Assembly: GCF_002812955.1 (NCBI RefSeq)
Contig: NZ_PFXK01000007.1
Coordinates: forward strand, 1 to 64,000
Length of the DNA: 64,000 nt
DNA from: Vibrio sp. HA2012
GTDB lineage: Bacteria > Pseudomonadota > Gammaproteobacteria > Enterobacterales > Vibrionaceae
Direction of reading: 5' to 3'
This document shows, piece after piece, positions 57,436 to 64,000 of this stretch. Each line of letters opens with the position of its first letter. Position 1 is the stretch's first letter. The notes under the pieces are model-generated. The model was not told the DNA's origin. It ran no database searches and saw nothing but the letters and a program-made list of their open reading frames with translations. A program made the translations under genes and the position numbers.

Positions 57436-59427
57436 TTAATATTTTTTTCGCCAGCGATTACGCTTGCCGATCTGAACTGCGGGTGCTATCGGTTTCGGTA
57501 TGATCTGTATTTCAGCCTGGAACATCCGTCCCTGACCTCCGTCGACGCCCAGCTCCAGAAGAGCGGACCACTCATTACCTGTTTCCACACCCACTGCTAT
57601 CACCTGTGTACGAGTTCCTTCACAGGCGCCGATCAAACTACGGATAAACAGCTGGTTTTCCTGACGTTGTTCTATTTTTTTTACCAGACTGCGGTGCAGT
57701 TTCAGGTAATCTATATTTAAATCTTTTATATAATGTGTGCTGGTAATGGTTCTGCCGGCCTGTCCGACCACCACTTTGCAGCCAAGCCCGGTGATCATTC
57801 GAACCACCGGACGCATATGATCCAGATGCCTGACCAGCATACCTTCCACAAAGTCAAAGCTCAGCCGCTGGCGCATCTCCACTGGCATCTGCAGCAGTTC
57901 ATCCCGGAACCAACGCAGATAATATTTATCTTTAAACGGCAAGGTGTGCAGATTGACAGAGTAATCTTCCCCCAGACAGGAAGAGCGGAGAAAATCAAAC
58001 ACCTTATGCAAAACAGCCCTGTCCATCTGAGATTCATAGCCTACCTGTTCTACAGCAACTGTAAAACGGGAAGCTTTCAATATGCCGATTCCGTCATCAT
58101 CTATACGTGCAAACAGCTCATTATGCAGTAAATGTGTCGTACCGCTCGGGTGATCCATCAGATAGCAGGGCTGTTCAAATATCAGAACATTCCCTTTCTT
58201 AAACGACTTATCAAACAGCGTTCGCCAGCGCACGGTTCCTCTGGAATCCGTTCGTTTCATCTGCTTTTTAAACTGGCACCAGTTGTTGCTATTCTGCCAC
58301 TGGGCACTTTTCAGTGCCGTTTCTGCCTCACCATGAATATGTCCGCGCCGCTCGCCTTCCGTATACATGGTCAGCCCGATATGACACCAGTTATCACTTT
58401 CCAGCGGTGATAAAGGTGCCAGTTTCCCCAGTTGACGTAAACAGTGAGCAGCCAAAGTAGTGATGTCTTTCACGGTCTGATTCGGGATAAGTACTGCAAA
58501 ATCAGAATCATAATACCGGGCAAATGTGACATCCGGATAACGCTGCACACTATTGGATATCACCCTACCGACAGCCACTAAAAATGTATCACAGGCAGAT
58601 TTATCATTGCTATCACAGACGGCTTCCCAGTCATGGATCCGCATCAGCAGCATACCGCCATTCGCGCCGCTTTCCTGCAACGCCGACTCCAGTTTGCTGT
58701 CAAACAGTACCCGGTTAGCTGCTCCGGTCAGTTGATCCAGAAAGGTATGCGTCCGGATAAAGGTATCAAAACGGCTGCGCTCCTGACGGGCATATTTCAG
58801 CTCTGCAATGAGCGTATCTAGTGCCTGACTGGCGGTATACGGCCATTCTTCGTCTTTCCCTGTCGCGTATTCCTCAACCTTGCCGGCCAGCAACATTCTG
58901 CCGCGTTCTTCCAGAAGTTCAGACCCTTTCAGCTGTATTTTCAGCCACCGGACGCCACGCAACAGAAAAAAGACCACCAGCAGAACCGCAACCGATATGG
59001 ATGACAGTGCCCCAAAGGAATAACCGTACCCAAGATATGCAGGAATAACCTTAAACGTCAGTTGATAGTCACCCGGTTTTTTCAGCGTATATTTCTGCTG
59101 ATACAGCCGCTCTTTGTCCATCTGGCGCGGTATATTCTTAAACTGATAAATAACCGTATCCGACCGGCTCAGTGTCATCTCAACCACGCTGTTGGCTTCC
59201 AGCTGAGCTGGTAACCAGCGCTGGATAGCAGAAATAAAATCCGAGCGATCCACCTCTTGCTCAATAATACCGGCCACACTACTCAGATAACGCTCAACCT
59301 GTTCTTTTCCTATCCGGTTAAAAGAAAACGTACTACCGACAAATAAAATAAACATGGCACTGATCACTATCATGGTGACAAATGCCGTTAAGCGTGTGCT
59401 TAATTTGAGCGTGGGGGTATATCTCAT
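57436..59427 (-). CDS. mshH: MshH, CsrD-like regulator with degenerate GGDEF and EAL domains
   Basis: MshH is homologous to E. coli CsrD, which promotes decay of CsrB/C small RNAs rather than making or cutting c-di-GMP. The 663-residue protein has two membrane helices (about 12-33 and 138-158) around a periplasmic part, a HAMP-like coiled segment, a GGDEF-like domain with the signature degenerated to YDSDF, and an EAL-like domain in which the catalytic EAL is ELF and several metal ligands are absent. Both domains are probably inactive. It is the first gene of the cluster and shares its direction, 18 bases before mshI. Confidence 0.9.
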   Translation of the reverse strand: MRYTPTLKLSTRLTAFVTMIVISAMFILFVGSTFSFNRIGKEQVERYLSSVAGIIEQEVDRSDFISAIQRWLPAQLEANSVVEMTLSRSDTVIYQFKNIPRQMDKERLYQQKYTLKKPGDYQLTFKVIPAYLGYGYSFGALSSISVAVLLVVFFLLRGVRWLKIQLKGSELLEERGRMLLAGKVEEYATGKDEEWPYTASQALDTLIAELKYARQERSRFDTFIRTHTFLDQLTGAANRVLFDSKLESALQESGANGGMLLMRIHDWEAVCDSNDKSACDTFLVAVGRVISNSVQRYPDVTFARYYDSDFAVLIPNQTVKDITTLAAHCLRQLGKLAPLSPLESDNWCHIGLTMYTEGERRGHIHGEAETALKSAQWQNSNNWCQFKKQMKRTDSRGTVRWRTLFDKSFKKGNVLIFEQPCYLMDHPSGTTHLLHNELFARIDDDGIGILKASRFTVAVEQVGYESQMDRAVLHKVFDFLRSSCLGEDYSVNLHTLPFKDKYYLRWFRDELLQMPVEMRQRLSFDFVEGMLVRHLDHMRPVVRMITGLGCKVVVGQAGRTITSTHYIKDLNIDYLKLHRSLVKKIEQRQENQLFIRSLIGACEGTRTQVIAVGVETGNEWSALLELGVDGGQGRMFQAEIQIIPKPIAPAVQIGKRNRWRKKY

Positions 59428-59611
59428 GAATACTGAAGTCCTTTTCTACCCACTAGTTATACCAGATAATCTATACCAGCTAATTTATATCAAATCTATT
59501 ATCGGCATATCATAAAGCATTGTGAATGAATAAGCGGAACTTATTATCAACATTTATCTCAATAAATTCCAAACGAATAATATTTTTTACAGTTTGTCTC
59601 GTAATTGAGAA

Positions 59612-59640
59612 ATAAAAAAACCCGACAATGACGTCGGGTT
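59612..59640 (-). terminator. Rho-independent terminator after ssb
   Basis: On the minus strand AACCCGAC/GTCGGGTT (arms 59633-59640 and 59619-59626) with a 6-base loop is followed by TTTTTATT. It lies about 60 bases past the ssb stop and separates ssb from the MSHA cluster. Confidence 0.93.
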
Positions 59641-59702
59641 CAAATATTTATGCAGAATACCTGCTTCTGAATATTATTTACCTTAATTCGATTAAGGTTT
59701 TT

Positions 59703-60242
59703 TTAGAATGGAATGTCGTCATCGAAATCCATTGGCGGCTCATTGTACTGAGGCTGAGCCGGTTGCTGTTGTTGCATCGGTTGCTGCTGTTGCTGCGCCG
59801 GTGCCTGATACTGCTGCTGTGCAGGTTGCTGTGGTTGTCCCCAACCGCCCTGCTGCTGAGCTGGCTGACCGGCACTCTGGCCTTGTCCGCGGTTGCCCAG
59901 CAGTTGCAATTCACCACCCGGCCAACGCACAACCACTTCGGTGGTAAAACGTTCCTGACCGGTATTCTGATCCTGCCATTTACGGGTCTGTAGCTGACCT
60001 TCTACATAAACCTGAGTACCTTTACGGGCATATTCACCAACAAATTCCGCCGTTTTGCCAAACACAGAAACACGGTGCCATTCTGTTTTTTCACGCTGTT
60101 CACCTGTCGCTTTATCCCGCCAGGTTTCAGAAGTTGCAATGGTGATATTCGTCATTGCATCACCACTCGGCATGTAGCGCACTTCAGGATCCTGTCCTAA
60201 ATTGCCCACAAGGATTACTTTGTTCACACCACGGCTGGCCAT
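59703..60242 (-). CDS. ssb: Single-stranded DNA-binding protein
   Basis: SSB coats single-stranded DNA in replication, repair and transformation. The 179-residue protein starts [25 protein letters not shown] (OB-fold, about 1-112), has a Gln/Pro-rich linker (about 115-165) and ends in the acidic tip MDFDDDIPF that recruits partner proteins. It lies beside qstR and near uvrA, as in V. cholerae. Unlike uvrA, I see no CTGT-N8-ACAG LexA box in its 296-base upstream region. Confidence 0.97.
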   Translation of the reverse strand: MASRGVNKVILVGNLGQDPEVRYMPSGDAMTNITIATSETWRDKATGEQREKTEWHRVSVFGKTAEFVGEYARKGTQVYVEGQLQTRKWQDQNTGQERFTTEVVVRWPGGELQLLGNRGQGQSAGQPAQQQGGWGQPQQPAQQQYQAPAQQQQQPMQQQQPAQPQYNEPPMDFDDDIPF

Positions 60243-60538
60243 GATTTGCTCCGTTCGATTTTGTTTCAGTAATAATGGCTGCTAAGAATACCATGCCTGT
60301 CTATAGTTTCCATTCCCAGTTGGCACTATTTTTGACTTTTCCCGACAAGATCAGAAAACACTCATGCTAAACGTCTTATTTGCGATCACGGAAGAAAAAT
60401 ACCTGTAACAAGATCACGCACATACACTAACAGACTGACATATAACGCATTTATCAGACTTTCTTCACAGAAGGAGTAGCAAGACGATGGCATTTGCTTC
60501 TTAAATAGCGGGTAACACACTCGTTGAGGAATCCTTAG

Positions 60539-61168
60539 ATGCCGATACCCGTCCCGAATTTACTTTGTCTCACGGATACTGCCGGTTATGTACCGGCACT
60601 CAGCCAATATTACTCCGGCCAGATCCACTATATGGAGCATATCGACAGCATACCGTCATACCTTTCTCCGGAGAATAAAACACTACTGCTACTGGACTTT
60701 GCCACTGCCAGTCAGTATGCCCGGCAACTTGAGCCGGTCTATATGCATTATCCCAGATGCCAGTCCGTCATCATTAAGGCTCCGGAACAGGTACCCACCT
60801 CTCAGTTACTGAATCTGGGCAGATTAAAAGCCCTGTTCTACGAGGATGAGTCTTTACAGACGCTCTATGCCGGTATCGCTCAGGCCGGACAGGGACAATT
60901 CTGTCTGCCGGAACCGATAGCCATCCAGTTGCTGAGTTACTATCAGTCCGTCATTATCCGTCACGGAAAGCCCCATCTGCATAACCTGAGCCCGAGAGAA
61001 ACGGACGTGCTGCGCCTGTTGAAAAGCGGGGCTTCCAACAGTTATCTTGCTGATGAGCTGTTTATCAGTGAGTTCACGATAAAGTCCCATCTGTATAAAA
61101 TTTTTAAAAAGCTCGGGATAAAAAACCGGGCTCAGGCTATCGAATGGGCACACAAGTTCTTACCTTAA
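60539..61168 (+). CDS. qstR: LuxR-type regulator QstR (competence and T6SS regulator)
   Basis: In V. cholerae QstR is induced by TfoX and HapR and switches on DNA-uptake and type VI secretion genes. This 209-residue protein has a degenerate receiver-like N-terminal part (about 1-130) and a C-terminal LuxR helix-turn-helix domain (about 148-205: LSPRETDVLRLLKSGASNS, FTIKSHLYKIFKKLGIKNR). No phosphoacceptor-Asp set is seen. The call rests on this architecture (also seen in VpsT/CsgD) and on the ssb-qstR-galU-uvrA order, which I recall from V. cholerae. GAGGA lies 8 bases upstream of the ATG. Confidence 0.8.
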   Translation: MPIPVPNLLCLTDTAGYVPALSQYYSGQIHYMEHIDSIPSYLSPENKTLLLLDFATASQYARQLEPVYMHYPRCQSVIIKAPEQVPTSQLLNLGRLKALFYEDESLQTLYAGIAQAGQGQFCLPEPIAIQLLSYYQSVIIRHGKPHLHNLSPRETDVLRLLKSGASNSYLADELFISEFTIKSHLYKIFKKLGIKNRAQAIEWAHKFLP

Positions 61169-61301
61169 AAACAGAAAGTAGCTACACTACGGAGTTATCT
61201 CCGCCGGAATGGTTGACGTTATTTTGTCATACTGCCATGATACCGTCACTTTATGCATCCGTGCATTCCGGGACAAAAAATAAACAACAAAGGTAATAAC
61301 T

Positions 61302-62180
61302 ATGATTAAAAAATGCCTCTTTCCTGCGGCTGGCTATGGTACTCGCTTCCTTCCTGCAACCAAGTCCATGCCGAAGGAGATGATGCCGGTGGTTAACAAA
61401 CCACTGATCGAATACGGTGTGGAAGAAGCGATTGAAGCCGGTCTGGACAGCATGTGTCTGGTTACCGGACGAGGCAAAAACACCCTGATTGACCACTTCG
61501 ACAAAAACTACGAACTGGAACATCAGATCAACGGCACCAACAAAGAAGAGCTGTTAGTTGATATCCGCCGCCTGATGGACACCGCTTCATTCACCTATAT
61601 TCGTCAGCGTGAAATGAAAGGTCTGGGACATGCAATTCTGACCGGACGTGAACTGGTGGGTGACAATCCTTTTGCCGTCGTACTGGCCGATGACTTGTGT
61701 GTCAATGAAGACGGTGCCGGTGTGTTGTCACAAATGGTGGCACTATACAAACAGTTCCGTTGTTCTATCGTTGCCGTTCAGGAAGTGCCAAAGGAAGAAA
61801 TCCACAAGTATGGTGTAATCTCCGGCGAGATGATTAAAGACGATATCTTCCGCGTCGATGATATGGTGGAAAAACCAGAACCGGGAACAGAACCAAGCAA
61901 TCTGGCGATTATCGGCCGTTATATCCTGACTCCGGATATCTTTGAACTGATCGAAAAAACGGAACCGGGCAAAGGCGGTGAAATTCAGATCACGGATGCG
62001 CTGCTGAAGCAGGCAAAATCCGGTTGTGTACTGGCCTATAAGTTTAAAGGTAAGCGTTTCGACTGCGGTAGCGTCGACGGTTATATCGAAGCAACCAATT
62101 ACTGCTATGAAAACATCTACCTGAAAGATCAACAAAAAACTGAACTGGGTAAGCATTCTACGCATAAATCTGCTTCCTGA
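61302..62180 (+). CDS. galU: UTP-glucose-1-phosphate uridylyltransferase
   Basis: GalU makes UDP-glucose for lipopolysaccharide, capsule or exopolysaccharide. The 292-residue protein has the nucleotide-binding FPAAGYGTRFLPATKSMPKEM start in parts, LADDLCVNED with the metal-binding Asp, and GRYILTPDIFELIE. Length and motifs are those of bacterial GalU. It is 133 bases after qstR; a -35-like TTGACG near 61213 may belong to its own promoter. Confidence 0.95.
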   Translation: MIKKCLFPAAGYGTRFLPATKSMPKEMMPVVNKPLIEYGVEEAIEAGLDSMCLVTGRGKNTLIDHFDKNYELEHQINGTNKEELLVDIRRLMDTASFTYIRQREMKGLGHAILTGRELVGDNPFAVVLADDLCVNEDGAGVLSQMVALYKQFRCSIVAVQEVPKEEIHKYGVISGEMIKDDIFRVDDMVEKPEPGTEPSNLAIIGRYILTPDIFELIEKTEPGKGGEIQITDALLKQAKSGCVLAYKFKGKRFDCGSVDGYIEATNYCYENIYLKDQQKTELGKHSTHKSAS

Positions 62181-62227
62181 TCCGGTTTCTCCGGGCGTCT
62201 GCACAGACACCCTGAGTCAGTACCTTA

Positions 62228-62271
62228 AAGCGGATCTGCATTCCTGCGCAAAGCGTGGGAATGTGCCGCTT
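62228..62271 (+). repeat. REP-like hairpin between galU and uvrA
   Basis: AAGCGG/CCGCTT encloses a CATTCC/GGAATG stem extended by a TGCGC/GCGTG pairing (with two G-T wobbles) and a 3-base loop. GCGTGGGAAT also occurs in the first hairpin after mshA (46560-46582). Such palindromes recur in many gammaproteobacterial genomes as REP-like elements. It may end galU transcription although no T-run follows. Confidence 0.5.
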
Positions 62272-62304
62272 CAGGACATCATCTCTGCCGAAAAACCCAT
62301 AAGC

Positions 62305-62320
62305 CTGTTTTTATATACAG
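62305..62320. promoter_or_regulatory. LexA (SOS) box of uvrA
   Basis: CTGTTTTTATATACAG matches the LexA consensus CTGT-N8-ACAG with the AT-rich centre typical of good sites. It lies 85 bases before the uvrA start codon, so uvrA should be induced by DNA damage. Confidence 0.88.
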
Positions 62321-62404
62321 TATTCTCTTTGCACATTTTTAACTCTATGTAATACTTGCCCCGAATGATACTTAAAAGTACAGAAAGTAAGGTGAGTGCT
62401 CATC

Positions 62405-64000
62405 ATGGATAATATCGAAGTGCGGGGAGCCCGCACCCACAACCTCAAAAATATCAGTCTGACCATTCCGCGCGATAAATTGATTGTCATTACCGGGTTG
62501 TCCGGCTCGGGCAAATCTTCTCTGGCCTTTGATACTTTATATGCTGAGGGGCAGCGCCGCTATGTCGAATCGCTTTCTGCTTATGCCCGCCAGTTTCTGT
62601 CACTGATGGAAAAACCGGATGTAGACCATATTGAAGGCCTCTCCCCGGCCATCTCTATCGAACAGAAGTCAACATCCCACAACCCCCGCTCAACCGTAGG
62701 CACGATTACCGAAGTTTACGATTACCTGCGCCTGTTGTATGCCCGAGTAGGCGAGCCCCGCTGCCCGACCCACAAGGTACCTCTGACAGCCCAGACCATC
62801 AGCCAGATGGTCGACAAGGTGCTGGAACTGCCTCAGGGGTCGCGCATGATGATGCTGGCTCCAATTGTGAAAGAGCGTAAAGGTGAACACGTCAAGACAC
62901 TGGAAAATCTGGCGGCGCAAGGCTTTATCCGTGCACGTATCGATGGAGAAACCTGCGATCTGACCGATCCACCGACACTGGAACTGCACAAAAAACACAC
63001 CATCGAGGTCGTGGTGGATCGCTTCAAAGTGCGCAATGATCTGCAACAGCGCCTGGCAGAATCCTTTGAAACGGCACTGGAACTGTCCGGTGGTATTGTG
63101 GCTGTCGGCTGGATGGATGACAGTGATAAGGAAGACATCATCTTCTCGGCTAATTTTGCCTGCCCTCACTGCGGATACAGTATGCAGGAACTGGAACCCC
63201 GGCTGTTTTCATTCAATAATCCGGCGGGAGCCTGCCCGACCTGCGATGGTCTGGGGGTACAGCAGTATTTTGACCCGGAACGGGTCATTGTAGATGAAAA
63301 CCTGAGTATTGCCGAAGGTGCAATCAAAGGCTGGGATCAGAAAAACTACTACTATTTCCAGATGCTCTCGTCACTGGCGGAACATTACGATTTCGACCTG
63401 TTCGTCCCGTATAAATCCCTGTCGAAAAGAATACGGGACATTATTCTGCACGGCTCGGGACGCAGTGAAATCGAATTCCGCTATATCAATGACCGGGGCG
63501 ATACCCGGGTTAAACGCCATCCGTTTGAAGGGATTCTGAACACTCTGGAACGACGATACCGGGATACGGACTCTAACTCGGTACGTGAAGATCTGGCCAA
63601 ATATATCTCTACCAAAACCTGTGCTTCCTGCGACGGAACCCGCCTGCGAACCGAAGCACGCAACGTATTTGTGCAGGATACCCCTTTACCGGATATCGTA
63701 GAAATGAGCATCAGTGATGCCATGGCATTTTTCCACAACCTGCAACTGACCGGGCAAAAAGCACAGATAGCCGATAAGGTCATGAAAGAAATCAATGACC
63801 GGCTGAAGTTTCTGGTCAACGTCGGTCTGAATTATCTGAATCTCTCACGCAGTGCCGAAACCCTTTCCGGAGGTGAAGCTCAGCGTATCCGGCTTGCCAG
63901 CCAGATCGGTGCTGGCCTGGTCGGTGTCATGTATGTACTGGATGAACCTTCCATCGGTCTGCATCAGCGGGACAATGAGCGCCTGCTGCAGACCCTGACG
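62405..64000 (+). CDS. uvrA: UvrABC system protein A (partial, runs off the right edge)
   Basis: UvrA finds DNA lesions and loads UvrB in nucleotide excision repair. The first 532 codons are in the window and are uninterrupted; about 400 more are expected beyond it. Visible motifs are the ATP-binding [15 protein letters not shown] of the first ATPase domain, the [14 protein letters not shown] segment, zinc-binding cysteines (CPHCGYS and CPTCDGLG), and [16 protein letters not shown] with [16 protein letters not shown], the signature and Walker B. An upstream GGTGAG lies before the ATG. A LexA box lies upstream. Confidence 0.97.
   Translation, partial: MDNIEVRGARTHNLKNISLTIPRDKLIVITGLSGSGKSSLAFDTLYAEGQRRYVESLSAYARQFLSLMEKPDVDHIEGLSPAISIEQKSTSHNPRSTVGTITEVYDYLRLLYARVGEPRCPTHKVPLTAQTISQMVDKVLELPQGSRMMMLAPIVKERKGEHVKTLENLAAQGFIRARIDGETCDLTDPPTLELHKKHTIEVVVDRFKVRNDLQQRLAESFETALELSGGIVAVGWMDDSDKEDIIFSANFACPHCGYSMQELEPRLFSFNNPAGACPTCDGLGVQQYFDPERVIVDENLSIAEGAIKGWDQKNYYYFQMLSSLAEHYDFDLFVPYKSLSKRIRDIILHGSGRSEIEFRYINDRGDTRVKRHPFEGILNTLERRYRDTDSNSVREDLAKYISTKTCASCDGTRLRTEARNVFVQDTPLPDIVEMSISDAMAFFHNLQLTGQKAQIADKVMKEINDRLKFLVNVGLNYLNLSRSAETLSGGEAQRIRLASQIGAGLVGVMYVLDEPSIGLHQRDNERLLQTLT

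Noticed and set aside
60487..60504. 5-codon frame before qstR (ATG at 60487)
   Set aside because: A GGAG lies 10 bases upstream, but the frame is too short to judge and nothing else supports it.
62690..63169. 159-codon minus-strand frame within uvrA
   Set aside because: It lies opposite conserved UvrA sequence and has no family features.

Overview
The window comes from a Vibrio-like gammaproteobacterium. The best evidence is gene order. The complete MSHA type IV pilus cluster (mshH-I-J-K-L-M-N-E-G-F-B-A-C-D-O-P-Q) lies between ssb/qstR/galU/uvrA on one side and mreBCD-maf-rng-yhdP-tldD on the other, as I remember it from Vibrio cholerae. The nudF-yqiB-cpdA-yqiA-parE-parC block beside tolC, and the glnE-MCP-ygiF-DUF47-pitA-ygiM-gspA-cca block, also follow the Vibrio pattern. 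I see no prophage, insertion sequence, integron, CRISPR array or tRNA. The content is mostly core chromosome.

Layout. Positions 1-573: the first 21 bases of a 16S rRNA gene on the minus strand with its leader (boxA) and two promoters (P2, P1, AT-rich UP region). 574-3347: an HD-GYP c-di-GMP phosphodiesterase, rpsI and rplM (minus) with a structured leader. 3348-6468: zapG, degQ and degS (plus), with a sigma-E-like promoter before degQ. 6547-13692: parC, parE, yqiA, cpdA, yqiB and nudF (minus). 13956-15260: tolC (plus), divergent from nudF across a region with a tandem repeat and a palindrome. 15389-23497: hldE, glnE, a chemoreceptor and ygiF (minus). 23752-26637: a DUF47 protein, an unannotated 32-codon ORF, pitA and ygiM (plus). 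26702-28837: a GspA-GspB fusion (minus). 28953-30182: cca (plus). 30197-40103: tldD, yhdP, rng, maf, mreD, mreC and mreB (minus). 40284-59427: the MSHA cluster (minus). 59703-64000: ssb (minus), then qstR, galU and the first 532 codons of uvrA (plus).

How the genes work together. The MSHA genes encode a surface-attachment pilus: major pilin MshA, minor pilins MshB/C/D/O/P, adhesin-like MshQ, ATPase MshE with an N-terminal c-di-GMP-binding type domain, platform protein MshG, secretin MshL and the alignment proteins MshI/J/K/M/N. MshH is a degenerate GGDEF/EAL regulator, and the HD-GYP enzyme near the rRNA operon is a second c-di-GMP gene. DegS (which starts the sigma-E cascade) and DegQ (a periplasmic protease with a sigma-E-like promoter) form an envelope-stress pair. 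GspAB fusion, YhdP, HldE, TolC and MreBCD are further envelope functions. ssb, qstR and LexA-boxed uvrA group DNA repair with competence control.

Most unusual points: a small hydrophobic ORF with a good ribosome binding site ending 8 bases before pitA; the GspA-GspB fusion; three consecutive hairpins between mshA and mshC together with a codon-use shift in mshA; a perfect 16-bp tandem repeat and an 18-bp palindrome before tolC; the sigma-E-like degQ promoter; and an acidic tail on YqiA. I did not find a convincing new defence or mobile system.
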